A stretch of DNA of 64,000 nt from Nocardioides sp. PD653-B2. GTDB taxonomy: Bacteria; Actinomycetota; Actinomycetes; Propionibacteriales; Nocardioidaceae. The DNA is taken from the NCBI RefSeq assembly GCF_002117935.1, contig NZ_BDJE01000036.1, positions 62,001 through 126,000 of the forward strand, written 5' to 3'. Shown here piece after piece: positions 42,346 to 52,264 of this stretch. Numbering within the stretch: position 1 is the first letter of the stretch; each line of letters starts with the position of its first letter. Both the position numbers and the translations under genes were made by a program. The notes beneath the pieces are model-generated. The model saw only the letters and a list, made by a program, of their open reading frames with translations, did not search any database and was not told the origin of the DNA.

Positions 42346-42914
42346 CCCTCCGACCAGTCGACGACGGTGGTCGGCTCGGCGGGCGTCTCGCCGGCCTCGA
42401 CCACCAGGTCGACCACGTGGTCGAGCTCCTCCTTGACGTCCCAGCCCACCGTCTGCGCCTCGGTCTGGCCGGGGAGGATGAGCGTGCTGCTCAGCAGCGG
42501 CTCCCCCAGGGCCTCGAGCAGCGCCTGGTCGAACACGTGGTCGGGGATCCGGACGCCGACGGTGCGCTTCTTGGGGTGCATCAGCCGCCGCGGGACCTCC
42601 TGGGTCGCCGGCAGGATGAAGGTGTACGGGCCCGGCGTCGCCGCCTTGATCGCCCGGAAGGCCGAGTTGGCGACCTGCGCGAACTGCCCGAGCTGGGCGA
42701 AGTCCTTGCACATCAGCGTGAAGTGGTGCTTGTCGTCGAGCCCGCGGATCCGCAGCATCCGGTCCCGGCCCTCGCGGTTGCCGAGCTGGCAGCCGAGCGC
42801 GTAACCGGAGTCGGTCGGGTAGGCGATCAGCTCGTCGTCGCGCAGCGCCGCCACGATCTGGTCGATCAACCGCTGCTGCGGGTTCTCCGGGTGGACGTCG
42901 ACGAAGCGGGCCAC
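42288..42914 (-). CDS. L-threonylcarbamoyladenylate synthase-like protein (YciO/Sua5/YrdC family)
   Basis: A 208-aa YrdC-fold protein. LIAYPTDSGYALGCQLGNREGRDRMLRIRG is the YciO-type nucleotide and tRNA-binding core; TPGPYTFILPAT and KKRTVGVRIPDH follow. The family forms threonylcarbamoyl-AMP for tRNA t6A or is a paralogue of that enzyme (YciO). The GTG start is 3 nt after the ispH stop; the C-terminal 20 codons overlap the DUF6542 gene. Confidence 0.85.
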   Translation of the reverse strand: MARFVDVHPENPQQRLIDQIVAALRDDELIAYPTDSGYALGCQLGNREGRDRMLRIRGLDDKHHFTLMCKDFAQLGQFAQVANSAFRAIKAATPGPYTFILPATQEVPRRLMHPKKRTVGVRIPDHVFDQALLEALGEPLLSSTLILPGQTEAQTVGWDVKEELDHVVDLVVEAGETPAEPTTVVDWSEGYPEVVRVGAGDPARFEAA

Positions 42915-42916
42915 GG

Positions 42917-43918
42917 TCAGACCCGACCTGCGGCCTTGAGGTCGCGCCGCAGCTCCACGGGGAGCGCGAAGATCAGCGACTCCTCGGCGCTGTGCACGGC
43001 CTTCGCATCGGGGTAGCCGCGCTCGGCGAGGAAGGCCAGCACGCCGTCCACCAGCTCCTCGGGCACGCTCGCGCCCGACGTCACGCTGACGGTGCGGACA
43101 CCGTCGAGCCAGGCCTCGTCGATCTCCGAGGCGTCGTCGACGCGGTAGGACGACCGCGCGCCGGCCTCGAGCGCGACCTCGACGAGGCGCACGGAGTTGG
43201 AGGAGTTGCCGGAGCCGACCACGATCACCAGGTCGGCGCCCGGGGAGATCTCCTTGACCGCGAGCTGGCGGTTCTGGGTGGCGTAGCAGATGTCGTCGCT
43301 CGGCGGGTCGAGCAGGTCGGGGAAGCGCTCCCGGATCGCGGCCACCGTCTCGAGCGTCTCGTCGACCGACAGCGTGGTCTGCGAGAGCCAGGCGACCCGC
43401 TTCGGGTCGCGCACGACGATGCCGGGCACGTCGGCCGGGCTCTGCACCAGCTGGATGTGGTCGGGCGCCTCGCCCGCGGTGCCCTCGACCTCCTCGTGGC
43501 CGGCGTGGCCGATGAGCAGGATGTCGTAGTCCTCGTTCGCGAAGCGCTTCGCCTCGTGGTGCACCTTGGTGACCAGCGGGCAGGTCGCGTCGATGGTCTT
43601 GAGCGCGCGCTCCCCGGCCTCTCGGTGCACCTCCGGCGAGACGCCGTGGGCGGAGAACACCACGGTCTGGCCCTCGGGCACCTCGTCGAGCTCCTCGACG
43701 AAGATCGCACCGCGCGACTCGAGGTCGGCCACGACGTGCTTGTTGTGCACGATCTGCTTGCGGACGTAGACGGGCGCGCCGTAGAGATCCAGCGCCTTCT
43801 CGACGGTGATCACCGCGCGGTCGACACCGGCGCAGTAGCCCCGCGGCGCCGCCAGCAGGACGGCCTTCTCGGCCTCCTCCGGCGACAGGATCGGCGGCAT
43901 CCCCATGTCGGTGCTCAT
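42917..43918 (-). CDS. ispH: 4-hydroxy-3-methylbut-2-enyl diphosphate reductase
   Basis: A 333-aa IspH, last enzyme of the MEP isoprenoid pathway. The three FeS cysteines are in [23 protein letters not shown] and [25 protein letters not shown] and [13 protein letters not shown] complete the active site. TAGACT (forward agtcta, 43925-43930) lies 6 nt before the ATG. It is divergent from xseA. Confidence 0.97.
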   Translation of the reverse strand: MSTDMGMPPILSPEEAEKAVLLAAPRGYCAGVDRAVITVEKALDLYGAPVYVRKQIVHNKHVVADLESRGAIFVEELDEVPEGQTVVFSAHGVSPEVHREAGERALKTIDATCPLVTKVHHEAKRFANEDYDILLIGHAGHEEVEGTAGEAPDHIQLVQSPADVPGIVVRDPKRVAWLSQTTLSVDETLETVAAIRERFPDLLDPPSDDICYATQNRQLAVKEISPGADLVIVVGSGNSSNSVRLVEVALEAGARSSYRVDDASEIDEAWLDGVRTVSVTSGASVPEELVDGVLAFLAERGYPDAKAVHSAEESLIFALPVELRRDLKAAGRV

Positions 43919-43962
43919 GCGGCCAGTCTAGGTGCGTCGGTCCCATCCCCTAATCTCGCGAC

Positions 43963-45219
43963 ATGGCCCTGGAGACCTCGCTCGAGTCACCGGCCCCGGT
44001 CCGGCAGGTCGCCAATGCGATTGCCGGCTGGGTCGACCGGCTCGGCGCCGTGTGGGTCGAGGGCCAGGTCGCCCAGGTCAGCCGCCGGACGGGGATGAAC
44101 ACCGTCTTCATGACCCTGCGCGACTCGGTGGCCGACATCTCCGTCACGGTCACCTGCTCGCGCACCCTGTTCGACGGGCTCAACCCGCCGGTGGTCGAGG
44201 GCGCGAGCATCGTCGTCCACGCCAAGCCGTCCTACTACGCCAACCGCGGCACCATCTCGCTCTACGCCCGCGACATCCGGATGGTCGGGCTCGGCGAGCT
44301 CCTGGCCCGGATCGAGCGCCGCCGCCAGCTGCTGGCGGCCGAGGGGTTGTTCGCGGCCGAGCTCAAGCGGTCGCTGCCCTTCCTGCCCGGCACCGTCGGC
44401 CTGGTCACCGCGCCCGGCTCCGCCGCCGAGCGCGACGTGCTGGAGAACGCGAAGCGCCGCTGGCCGGCCGTCGCGTTCGAGGTGGCGTACGCCGCCATGC
44501 AGGGTCCGCGCTCCGCCGCCGAGGTGATCGAGGCCGTCGAGCGGCTCGACCGCAACCCGGCCGTCCACGTGATCGTGGTGGCCCGCGGAGGCGGCTCGGT
44601 CGAGGACCTGCTGCCCTTCTCCGACGAGGGCCTGATCCGGGCGGTGCACGCGATCCGCACGCCCCTGATCTCGGCGATCGGCCACGAGCCCGACTCCCCG
44701 CTGCTCGACCTGGTCGCCGACGTCCGCGCGTCGACCCCCACGGACGCCGCGAAGCTCGTGGTCCCCGACGTCGCGGAGGAGCTGCGCATCGTCATCCGGG
44801 CCCGCGACCGGGTCCGCGGCTCCCTGGCCGGGTGGCTGGCCCGCGAGCAGGCGGGCCTCGACGCGCTCCGCTCGCGCCCCGCGCTCGCCGACCCGCGCAG
44901 CCTGCTCGACGCCCGCCTCGACGAGGTCGTGGCGCTGCGCGAGCGGGCCCGCCGCACCCTTCACCACGCCCTCGACCGGGCCGGCGACGACATCGGCCAC
45001 CAGCGGGCCCGCGCCCGGGCGCTGTCGCCGCTGGCCACCCTCCAGCGCGGCTACGCCGTGCTCCAGGACGCCGACGGCCACGTCGTCACGTCGGTCGCCG
45101 ACGTCGTCGCCGGGCAGCAGCTCAGCGTCCGGGTCGCCGACGGCCGCATCCACGCCACCACGACCGGCACCGAACCCCTCGAAGGACCCCTCGAAAGGCA
45201 GCGAGAGACCGATGGCTGA
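43963..45219 (+). CDS. xseA: Exodeoxyribonuclease VII large subunit
   Basis: A 418-aa XseA with an N-terminal OB fold (about 10-105; [15 protein letters not shown]) and the nuclease domain ([69 protein letters not shown] in pieces). TAATCT ends 6 nt before the ATG, a leaderless promoter. Overlaps xseB by 8 nt. Confidence 0.96.
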   Translation: MALETSLESPAPVRQVANAIAGWVDRLGAVWVEGQVAQVSRRTGMNTVFMTLRDSVADISVTVTCSRTLFDGLNPPVVEGASIVVHAKPSYYANRGTISLYARDIRMVGLGELLARIERRRQLLAAEGLFAAELKRSLPFLPGTVGLVTAPGSAAERDVLENAKRRWPAVAFEVAYAAMQGPRSAAEVIEAVERLDRNPAVHVIVVARGGGSVEDLLPFSDEGLIRAVHAIRTPLISAIGHEPDSPLLDLVADVRASTPTDAAKLVVPDVAEELRIVIRARDRVRGSLAGWLAREQAGLDALRSRPALADPRSLLDARLDEVVALRERARRTLHHALDRAGDDIGHQRARARALSPLATLQRGYAVLQDADGHVVTSVADVVAGQQLSVRVADGRIHATTTGTEPLEGPLERQRETDG

Positions 45220-45427
45220 GAAGAAGACCGCCGAGGAGAGGCCCTCCTACGAGGCCGCCCGCGAGGAGCTCATCGACGTCGTACGACGCCTCGAGGCCGG
45301 CGGCACCACCCTCGAGGAGTCGCTCGCCCTCTGGGAGCGCGGCGAGAAGCTGTCCACCCTCTGCCAGGAGTGGCTCGACGGCGCCCGGCAGCGCCTCGAC
45401 GCCGCCATCGACGCCGACGAAGGCTAG
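45212..45427 (+). CDS. xseB: Exodeoxyribonuclease VII small subunit
   Basis: A 71-aa Xse[45 protein letters not shown] in pieces covers the two-helix hairpin with the [10 protein letters not shown] signature. The ATG lies within the end of xseA. Its stop overlaps the convergent DUF4245 stop by four bases. Confidence 0.95.
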   Translation: MAEKKTAEERPSYEAAREELIDVVRRLEAGGTTLEESLALWERGEKLSTLCQEWLDGARQRLDAAIDADEG

Positions 45428-46005
45428 GAGACGTCCTGGGGGTCGAGCGGCGCGGTCGTCAGCGACTCCACGAGCTCGCGCAGGTCGTCCTCGGGCGCGG
45501 AGCCGTAGACCAGCACGGTGTCTTCGCCGACCTGGGCCGCGAACGCGTGGTCGCCGTCAGGATCGGAGAAGGTCTGCCAGCTCGACGCGACGCTGCTGTC
45601 GAGCCGCACCTCGTCGCCCTCGGTGGCGTCGGTCCCGACCAGGGTGTCGACCAGCGCGTCGACCGACCGGTCCTCCTGGTGCAGCCCGGCGAAGTGGTCC
45701 TCGTCGGTGGTCATGGCCAGGTCGAACACCGGCCGGTCGCCCGGCGTGAAGGTCGCCTGCTTGACGAACCAGCCGTCGGGCAGCGCGGCGGGGTAGACGG
45801 GCTCGAGGCCGGCGCCCTGCTGGATGCTCGTGACGAGCGCCAGGTAGTCGACGTGGTCGGGCTCGTACGTCGGGGTGTCGCGGAAGGTGCCCCGGAAGAT
45901 CACGATGCCGAGCACCACCAGGACCAGCACGATCATCGACCCGACCAGCCCGCCCGCGGACCGGTCGTACCGCCCCGGACGGCCGGTCCCTGACGCCTCA
46001 CTCAC
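45424..46005 (-). CDS. DUF4245 domain membrane-anchored protein
   Basis: A 193-aa protein: a short cytoplasmic N-terminus, one membrane helix (SMIVLVLVVLGIVIF, about 23-37), then an extracytoplasmic domain with YPAALPDGWFVKQATFTPG and the WQTFSDPDGDHAFAAQVGEDTVLVYG segment typical of DUF4245. Often near xseAB and glpX in actinobacteria, as here. Function unknown. GAGGAT lies 6 nt before the GTG. Confidence 0.82.
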   Translation of the reverse strand: MSEASGTGRPGRYDRSAGGLVGSMIVLVLVVLGIVIFRGTFRDTPTYEPDHVDYLALVTSIQQGAGLEPVYPAALPDGWFVKQATFTPGDRPVFDLAMTTDEDHFAGLHQEDRSVDALVDTLVGTDATEGDEVRLDSSVASSWQTFSDPDGDHAFAAQVGEDTVLVYGSAPEDDLRELVESLTTAPLDPQDVS

Positions 46006-46039
46006 GGACCCATCCTCACAGGTGGTCTACCGTCTCCGC

Positions 46040-47281
46040 GTGCCGACCCTCGACGCCGTACCCGTGGTGGCGCTCGTCGTCCTCCTGGTCACGGCGTACG
46101 CCCACCCCTCAGCGCGCGCCGAGCTGTCCCTGGGATTGGGGGCGGCGGCGGCGACGCTCGCCACCGGCATCCTCGGGTGGTCCGAGGTCGAGGCGACGCT
46201 GCGCCACCTCGCCCCGGTGGTGCTCTTCTTGGCGACGATCCTGGTGGTCGCCGACGTCTGCGCGCGGGCCGGACTCTTCACCGCCGCCGCGGCGCGGGTC
46301 CGCGACGCGAGCAGCGGCCGGCCGGCGCGGCTCTTCACCGGCGTGTTCCTGCTCGCGGCCGCGGTCACGGCCGTGCTCAGCCTCGACGCGACCGTCGTGC
46401 TGCTGACCCCCGTGGTCATCGGTGCGGCCCTCGCGACCGGCACGTCGATCCGGCCCGGGGCCCAGGCCTGCGTGCGGATGGCCAACTCCGCCTCGCTCCT
46501 GCTCCCCGTCTCGAACCTCACCAACCTGCTGGCGATGCCCCACCTCGACCTGACCTTCGGCGGCTTCGCGCTGGTGATGGCGCCGGTGCTCGCGGTCGTG
46601 CTGGTCGTGGAGTACGTCGTGCTCCGCGTGCTGGTCCGCCGCGACCTGTCCGCGCCCGTCCACCCCGGCGCGGCCGGGCAGGCCGACACGCCTCCCCTGC
46701 CGCCGGTCCCGCTGGTGGTCGTCGGGCTGATGCTGGCCGGCTTCGGGGTCGGCTCGCCGTTCGGCGTCGACCCGTTCTGGATCTCGGGCGCGGCCGCGGT
46801 CGTGCTCGTCGTCTGGGCCCACCGCCGCGGGCTGCTGGGCGCGGCCGACGCCGTGCGCGCCGCGCACCCGGCGTTCGCGGTGTTCGTGCTCTGCCTGGGC
46901 GTGGTCGTCGCGGCGCTGTCCGAGGGGTTCCTCGGCGACTGGGTCTCCGACCTGCTGCCCGGCCCGACCGGCTTCGTGGACCTGCTCGTGATCGCGCTGA
47001 TCGCCACCGCGCTGGCCAACCTGCTCACGAACCTCTCCGCGACCCTCCTCCTGCTCCCGCTGCTGGCGCCCCTCGGCGACACCGCCGTGCTCGCGGCGCT
47101 CCTCGGGCTCAACATCGGCTCCGGGCTCACCTACACGGGGTCCCTGGCCAACCTGCTCTGGCGCCGCGGGCTGGTCCGGCTCGGCGAGCCGCCGTCGCTC
47201 CGCGAGTTCCACCGGGTCTCGCTCCTCGCCACCCCCCTGTCCCTGGTGGCCGCGGTGGCCGCGCTGACCCTCGTCACCTGA
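46040..47281 (+). CDS. SLC13/ArsB-like permease
   Basis: A 413-aa ion-transporter-superfamily permease with about eleven helices. MANSASLLLPVSNLTNLLAM near residue 155 is the re-entrant substrate loop and ANLLTNLSATLLLLP near 335 the second copy. Relatives carry arsenite (ArsB) or dicarboxylates/sulfate. TACCGT (46028-46033) sits 6 nt before GTG 46040, fixing the start. Substrate not predictable; next to molybdate genes, an oxyanion is possible. Confidence 0.82.
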   Translation: MPTLDAVPVVALVVLLVTAYAHPSARAELSLGLGAAAATLATGILGWSEVEATLRHLAPVVLFLATILVVADVCARAGLFTAAAARVRDASSGRPARLFTGVFLLAAAVTAVLSLDATVVLLTPVVIGAALATGTSIRPGAQACVRMANSASLLLPVSNLTNLLAMPHLDLTFGGFALVMAPVLAVVLVVEYVVLRVLVRRDLSAPVHPGAAGQADTPPLPPVPLVVVGLMLAGFGVGSPFGVDPFWISGAAAVVLVVWAHRRGLLGAADAVRAAHPAFAVFVLCLGVVVAALSEGFLGDWVSDLLPGPTGFVDLLVIALIATALANLLTNLSATLLLLPLLAPLGDTAVLAALLGLNIGSGLTYTGSLANLLWRRGLVRLGEPPSLREFHRVSLLATPLSLVAAVAALTLVT

Positions 47282-47336
47282 CCGCACCTGCGGAGATCGG
47301 TCGCCAGATCCCCCGCATCTGCGGCATGATGCCAGG

Positions 47337-47732
47337 GTGACGACGTACCGAATCGCGGAGGCAGCCGAGCTGCTCGGCGTCAGCGACGACACCCTGCGGC
47401 GCTGGGTCGACGCGGGACGCGTGGCCAGCAGCAAGGACGACGGCCGCACCGTCGTCCCCGGCGCGGATCTCGCCGCGCTGGCGGAGTCGCTGGCCGACCA
47501 CCCCGACCGCGACGTCACCCGCGCCTCGGCGGTGAGCGCGCGCAACCGCCTCGCCGGCATCGTCACGAAGGTCACCAAGGACACCGTCATGGCCCAGGTC
47601 GAGATGATCTGCGGCCCCTACCGGATGGTCTCGCTGATGAGCTCCGAGGCCGCGGAGGAGCTCGGCCTCGAGCCCGGCGTCCGCGCCATCGCCTCCGTCA
47701 AGTCCACCAACGTCGTCGTGGAGCGCCCGTGA
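47337..47732 (+). CDS. MerR-type HTH + TOBE (molybdate-responsive?) regulator
   Basis: A 131-aa protein: an excisionase/MerR-like HTH (TYRIAEAAELLGVSDDTLRRWVDAGRVAS, residues 2-31) joined to a C-terminal single TOBE/Mop domain (RNRLAGIVTKVTKDTVMAQVEMICGPYRMVSLMSSEAAEELGL in pieces). It is not a ModE homologue but has the same logic: a DNA-binding head with an oxyanion-binding tail. GTG start; it overlaps modA by GTGA, so it is the first gene of the molybdate operon and probably its regulator. Confidence 0.85.
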   Translation: MTTYRIAEAAELLGVSDDTLRRWVDAGRVASSKDDGRTVVPGADLAALAESLADHPDRDVTRASAVSARNRLAGIVTKVTKDTVMAQVEMICGPYRMVSLMSSEAAEELGLEPGVRAIASVKSTNVVVERP

Positions 47733-48502
47733 ACAGGTCGCCGCTCGTCCTGCCTGCCGTGCTCGCGCTGGTCCTCCCCCTCGCCGCCTGCGGCAGCGAC
47801 GCCAACGACGGGGACAGCGCGGCCACCACCACCCTCACGGTGTACGCCGCGTCCTCGCTCACCGCGACGTTCGGGGAGATCGCCCAGGAGTTCGAGGCCG
47901 CGCACGACGGGGTGGCGGTCGACCTGAACTTCGGCGGGTCCTCCGACCTGGTCACCCAGATCCAGGAGGGTGCGCCCGCCGACGTGTTCGCGTCGGCCGA
48001 CACCGCCACCATGGACACGCTCGTCGGCGACGACCTCGCGGGCGCCGACCCGCAGGACTTCGCGACCAACACGCTCGAGATCGTGGTGCCCGCCGGCAAC
48101 CCGGCAGGGATCACGTCTTTCCAGGACCTCGCCGAGCAGGGCCTCAACCTCGTCATCTGCGCGCCCGAGGTGCCCTGCGGCGCGGCGGCCCAGGCCGTCG
48201 CCGACGACGCCGGCGTCACCCTGAGCCCGGTGAGCGAGGAGCAGTCGGTCACCGACGTCCTGGCCAAGGTCACGAGCGGCGAGGCCGATGCCGGGCTCGT
48301 CTACGTGACCGACGTCGAGGCGGCCGGCGACGACGTCGAGGGGATCACCTTCCCGGAGTCCGCCTCGGTCGTGAACACCTACCCGATCGTCCCGGTGCAG
48401 GGCACCGACGAGTCCGACCTCGCCCAGGAGTTCGTCGACCTGGTCCTCGGCTCGACGGGCCAGCGGATCCTCGCCGACGCCGGCTTCGGTCCGGCGGCCT
48501 GA
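47729..48502 (+). CDS. modA: Molybdate ABC transporter substrate-binding lipoprotein
   Basis: A 257-aa ModA. The lipobox is LPLAACGSD (Cys near 21). [48 protein letters not shown] and [19 protein letters not shown] match the molybdate/tungstate binder. GTG start overlapping the MerR-TOBE gene; 4 nt before modB. Confidence 0.94.
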   Translation: MNRSPLVLPAVLALVLPLAACGSDANDGDSAATTTLTVYAASSLTATFGEIAQEFEAAHDGVAVDLNFGGSSDLVTQIQEGAPADVFASADTATMDTLVGDDLAGADPQDFATNTLEIVVPAGNPAGITSFQDLAEQGLNLVICAPEVPCGAAAQAVADDAGVTLSPVSEEQSVTDVLAKVTSGEADAGLVYVTDVEAAGDDVEGITFPESASVVNTYPIVPVQGTDESDLAQEFVDLVLGSTGQRILADAGFGPAA

Positions 48503-48506
48503 CGGC

Positions 48507-49295
48507 GTGTCCCACCAACGACAGGTCGGCGTACCCCGGTGGATCTACGCCCCGGCTGCCGTCGGGGTGGCCCTGGTGCTGCTCCCCCTGGCCGCGATGG
48601 TGTCGCGGGTCGCCTGGGGCGACTTCCTGGACCTGGTCACCTCCGAGTCGGCGCTGACCGCGCTGTCGTTGAGCCTGCGCACCTCGGCGGTGAGCACCGT
48701 GCTGTGCGTGCTCCTGGGCGTGCCGATGGCCGTCGTGCTGGCGCGCACCAGATTCCCCGGCCAGGGCGTGGTGCGCTCGCTGGTGCTGCTGCCGCTGGTG
48801 CTGCCGCCGGTGGTGGGCGGCATCGCGCTGCTCTACACGTTCGGCCGTCGCGGGCTGCTCGGCAGCGAGCTGGACGCCCTCGGCATCCAGGTCGCGTTCT
48901 CGACCACCGCGGTGGTGCTGGCGCAGACGTTCGTGTCTCTGCCGTTCCTGGTGGTCAGCCTGGAGGGTGCGTTGCGCAGTGCCGGCCAGCGCTACGAGGT
49001 GGTCGCCGCGTCGCTGGGCGCGGCGCCGACGACCGTGTTCCGCCGGGTGACCCTCCCGCTGGTGCTGCCCGGCCTCGTCTCCGGAGCGGTCCTGGCCTTC
49101 GCCCGGGCGCTGGGCGAGTTCGGCGCCACGATCACGTTCGCCGGCAACCTGCAGGGCACCACCCAGACGCTGCCCCTCTACATCTACAACCTGCGCGTCA
49201 CCGACCCGGACGCGGCGGTCGCGATGTCGCTCGTGCTCGTCGTGGTCGCGGTCGTGGTGATCGGGCTGGCCCGTCCGGAGCGGAGCACCCGGTGA
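48507..49295 (+). CDS. modB: Molybdate ABC transporter permease
   Basis: A 262-aa ModB permease with five to six helices and the cytoplasmic EAA loop [28 protein letters not shown] near residues 170-195. [17 protein letters not shown] and [26 protein letters not shown] are typical ModB segments. GTG start; overlaps modC. Confidence 0.93.
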   Translation: MSHQRQVGVPRWIYAPAAVGVALVLLPLAAMVSRVAWGDFLDLVTSESALTALSLSLRTSAVSTVLCVLLGVPMAVVLARTRFPGQGVVRSLVLLPLVLPPVVGGIALLYTFGRRGLLGSELDALGIQVAFSTTAVVLAQTFVSLPFLVVSLEGALRSAGQRYEVVAASLGAAPTTVFRRVTLPLVLPGLVSGAVLAFARALGEFGATITFAGNLQGTTQTLPLYIYNLRVTDPDAAVAMSLVLVVVAVVVIGLARPERSTR

Positions 49296-50329
49296 TGCTC
49301 GAGCTCCGGGCCGGCGTCGACGAGCGCGGCGTGGACGTCGACCTCGACGTGGGTGCCGGCGAGACCGTCGCCCTGCTCGGACCCAACGGGGCCGGCAAGT
49401 CGACCGTGCTCGCCGTGGCGGCCGGGCTGCTCCGACCGGACCGCGGGCAGGTGACGCTGGACGGCCGGGTCCTCACCGACGACGCAGGCTGGGTCGCGCC
49501 GCACCACCGACACGTCGCACTGCTCGCCCAGGACCCGCTGCTCTTCCCGCACCTCACGGTGCTCGACAACGTGGCTTTCGGTCCGCGCAGCGCTGGGGCC
49601 TCGCGGAGTGCGGCGCGCGACGCGGCGGGCCACTGGCTGCGCGAGGTGGGCGTCGTCGACCTCGCCGACCGACGGCCCTCCCAGCTGTCCGGGGGCCAGG
49701 CGCAGCGGGTCGCGGTCGCCCGCGCGCTGGCCGCCGAGCCGCAGCTGCTGCTGCTCGACGAGCCGATGGCCGCCCTCGACGTCGCCGTCACCCCGGCGCT
49801 GCGGCAGACCCTGCGCCGGGTGCTGGCCGACCGGACGGTCGTCCTGGTCACCCACGACGTGCTCGACGCCCTGCTGCTGGCCGACCGGGTGGTGGTCCTC
49901 GAGGGCGGCGTGGTCGTCGAGTCGGGCCCCAGCGCCGAGGTGCTGGCCCGGCCGCGGAGCGCCTTCGCCGCCCGGATCGCCGGGCTCAACATGCTGGCCG
50001 GGACCTGGCGGGACGGCGCCGTGCAGGCTGCGGACCTCGTCGTCCACGGCCTGACGACCGATCCCGTCCCCGAGGAAGGGGACGACGTCGTCGCGGTCTT
50101 CCGGCCGAGCGCCGTGTCGGTCTTCCGCGAGGCGCCGGGCGGCAGCCCCCGCAACAGCCTGCCCGTCACCGTCACGGACCTCGAGCCGCACGGCGACCAG
50201 GTGCGGGTGCGAGCCGGCGACCTGGCCGCCGAGGTCACCCTCCTCGCCGCGGCCGAGCTCGATCTCACGCCAGGAGTTCGCGTGACGTTCAGCGTCAAGG
50301 CGAATGAGGTGGCGGTCTACCGGACCTGA
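49295..50329 (+). CDS. modC: Molybdate ABC transporter ATPase
   Basis: A 344-aa ATPase: Walker A GPNGAGKST near 30-38, signature LSGGQAQRVAVARAL, Walker B LLLLDEPMAALD, switch His THDVLDA. A C-terminal TOBE/Mop domain (about 280-344; NSLPVTVTDLEPHGDQVRVRAG) senses molybdate. ATG 49295 is used; a GTG one codon upstream is equally possible. Ends the mod operon 19 nt before glpX. Confidence 0.94.
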   Translation: MLELRAGVDERGVDVDLDVGAGETVALLGPNGAGKSTVLAVAAGLLRPDRGQVTLDGRVLTDDAGWVAPHHRHVALLAQDPLLFPHLTVLDNVAFGPRSAGASRSAARDAAGHWLREVGVVDLADRRPSQLSGGQAQRVAVARALAAEPQLLLLDEPMAALDVAVTPALRQTLRRVLADRTVVLVTHDVLDALLLADRVVVLEGGVVVESGPSAEVLARPRSAFAARIAGLNMLAGTWRDGAVQAADLVVHGLTTDPVPEEGDDVVAVFRPSAVSVFREAPGGSPRNSLPVTVTDLEPHGDQVRVRAGDLAAEVTLLAAAELDLTPGVRVTFSVKANEVAVYRT

Positions 50330-50348
50330 GTCCCGGTAGAGTCCGAGC

Positions 50349-51362
50349 ATGGATCGACTGTCGCCAGCCCCGGAGTCCCCCGACCGCAACCTGGCGCTGG
50401 AGCTGGTCCGCGTGACCGAGGCCGCCGCGATGGCCGCCGGGCGCTGGGTCGGCCGGGGCGACAAGAACGGCGCGGACGGCGTCGCGGTGAACGCGATGCG
50501 CGTGATGATCTCGACGATCGGCATGAACGGCACCGTCGTCATCGGTGAGGGCGAGAAGGACAACGCCCCCATGCTCTACAACGGCGAGCAGGTGGGCGAC
50601 GGCACCGGACCCGAGTGCGACGTCGCGGTCGACCCGATCGACGGCACCACCCTCACCGCCAAGGGCATGACCAACGCCGTGTCGGTGCTGGCCGTGTCGC
50701 CGCGCGGCTCGATGTACGACCCGTCGGCCGTCTTCTACATGGAGAAGCTCGTCACCGGGCACGAGGCCGCGGACGTCGTGGACATCCGCTACCCGGTCGC
50801 CGAGAACATCCACCAGGTCGCCAAGGCCAAGGGCAAGAACCCGTCCGACGTCACGGTCGTCCTCCTCGACCGGCCCCGGCACGCAGCGCTCGTCGACGAG
50901 ATCCGGGCGACCGGCGCGATGATCAAGTTCATCACCGACGGCGACGTCGCGGGCGCGATCATGGCCGCGCGGCACGAGACCGGCATCGACCTGCTGCTCG
51001 GCATCGGCGGCACGCCCGAAGGCATCATCACCGCCTGCGCGATGAAGTCGCTGGGCGGCGTGATCCAGGGCCGGCTCTGGCCGCAGGACGACGACGAGCG
51101 CCAGAAGGCCCTCGACGCGGGCCACGTCCTCGACCCCGACCACGTGCTCAGCACCGACGACCTGGTCACCGGCGACGACTGCTTCTTCGTCGCGACCGGC
51201 ATCACCGACGGAGAGCTGATGCGGGGCGTGCGCTACCGCGCCGGTGGCGCGACCACCCACTCGCTGGTGATGCGCTCGCGCAGTGGCACGATCCGCTCCA
51301 TCACCTCGGAGCACCAGCTGCAGAAGCTACGCGCTTTCGCCGCGATCGACTTCGACAGCTGA
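50349..51362 (+). CDS. glpX: Class II fructose-1,6-bisphosphatase
   Basis: A 337-aa GlpX, gluconeogenic fructose-1,6-bisphosphatase. Metal motifs are [12 protein letters not shown] and [36 protein letters not shown] follows. TAGAGT (50337-50342) lies 6 nt before the ATG. Overlaps the convergent lipase-like gene by 36 nt. Confidence 0.96.
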   Translation: MDRLSPAPESPDRNLALELVRVTEAAAMAAGRWVGRGDKNGADGVAVNAMRVMISTIGMNGTVVIGEGEKDNAPMLYNGEQVGDGTGPECDVAVDPIDGTTLTAKGMTNAVSVLAVSPRGSMYDPSAVFYMEKLVTGHEAADVVDIRYPVAENIHQVAKAKGKNPSDVTVVLLDRPRHAALVDEIRATGAMIKFITDGDVAGAIMAARHETGIDLLLGIGGTPEGIITACAMKSLGGVIQGRLWPQDDDERQKALDAGHVLDPDHVLSTDDLVTGDDCFFVATGITDGELMRGVRYRAGGATTHSLVMRSRSGTIRSITSEHQLQKLRAFAAIDFDS

Positions 51363-52163
51363 GAGAGCGGCGTTGCGCACCAGCGCACCGTTGACCTCGT
51401 CGATCACCCGCGGGTCCCACGCCATCCCGAGGTGGGAGGCGCGCACCTCGACCGGCACGGCCAGCGGGTCGACACAGGCCTTCCAGTCGACGATGCCGTC
51501 GCGCTTGGAGTAGATCGCGGTGAAGCCGACGCCGGCCGGCATCGGCTGCCGGCTCTCGCCGAAGCTCTGCTGCGCACACGCGCCGCCGACACACTCCTCC
51601 GACATCAGGCCGGGCACGCCGGCCTTGCTGAGCCGGACCAGGAGGTCGACGCTCGCGCGCAGGGAGAGGTGGTGGGCGCCGGGTGCCAGCATCGGGCTGC
51701 CGAGGGTGACGATGTTGGAGACCAGGTCGGGGCGGCGTACGGCGACGCCCCGCGCGAGCATGCCGCCCAGGCTGTGGCCGACGACCTGGACGCGGGAGCC
51801 GCGGCGCATCGCGATCGACTCGAGACGCGCCTCGAGCTGGGCCGCGGCGCCCCGCGTACAGCCGACGTTGGCGTGGATGTGGGAGCGGTAGGTGCGGAAG
51901 CCCTGGGCACGCAGGGCACGGGACATCAGGGCGAGGGTGCCGTCGCCGGCGAGGAAGCCCGGCACCAGGATCACCGGGTCGCCCAGGCGGGAGCCGGTGC
52001 GGGAGGCGTACGGCGTGCCGCGACGGGCGCGGCGGTCGCCGGCGGCCCGCAGTGCGTAGCGCCCGAACTCGGCCACCGCGCTCCGCTCGCGCAGCACGGC
52101 GCCCGGCGAGGGGCACTCGAAGCCTGTCGGCAGCAGGAACTCCGCCAGCGAAGAGGACGTCAC
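51327..52163 (-). CDS. Alpha/beta hydrolase, lipase-like
   Basis: A 278-aa alpha/beta hydrolase. [14 protein letters not shown] holds the oxyanion region, [17 protein letters not shown] the nucleophile Ser (GHSLGG), and [16 protein letters not shown] the catalytic His; Asp is likely [11 protein letters not shown]. Two Cys ([11 protein letters not shown]) may pair, which favours an exported product though no signal peptide is clear. GTG at 52163 is chosen because TAGCGT (forward acgcta, 52171-52176) is 7 nt away; GTG 52172 is the alternative. Confidence 0.78.
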   Translation of the reverse strand: MTSSSLAEFLLPTGFECPSPGAVLRERSAVAEFGRYALRAAGDRRARRGTPYASRTGSRLGDPVILVPGFLAGDGTLALMSRALRAQGFRTYRSHIHANVGCTRGAAAQLEARLESIAMRRGSRVQVVGHSLGGMLARGVAVRRPDLVSNIVTLGSPMLAPGAHHLSLRASVDLLVRLSKAGVPGLMSEECVGGACAQQSFGESRQPMPAGVGFTAIYSKRDGIVDWKACVDPLAVPVEVRASHLGMAWDPRVIDEVNGALVRNAALSAVEVDRGESA

Positions 52164-52264
52164 GTCCGTCACGCTACGTCGTGTCACCACGAAATCGCCT
52201 GCAATACGGCCATCTGGTGTCCCCTTCGTCCCGGCGATCCCTCGGCACCTGATTGACTGGATCG

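Noticed and set aside
42288-43946. Fusion of the YrdC-like and IspH proteins in one long frame
   Set aside because: The long frame covers YrdC only at its C-terminus; IspH is read in another frame with its own stop at 42917.
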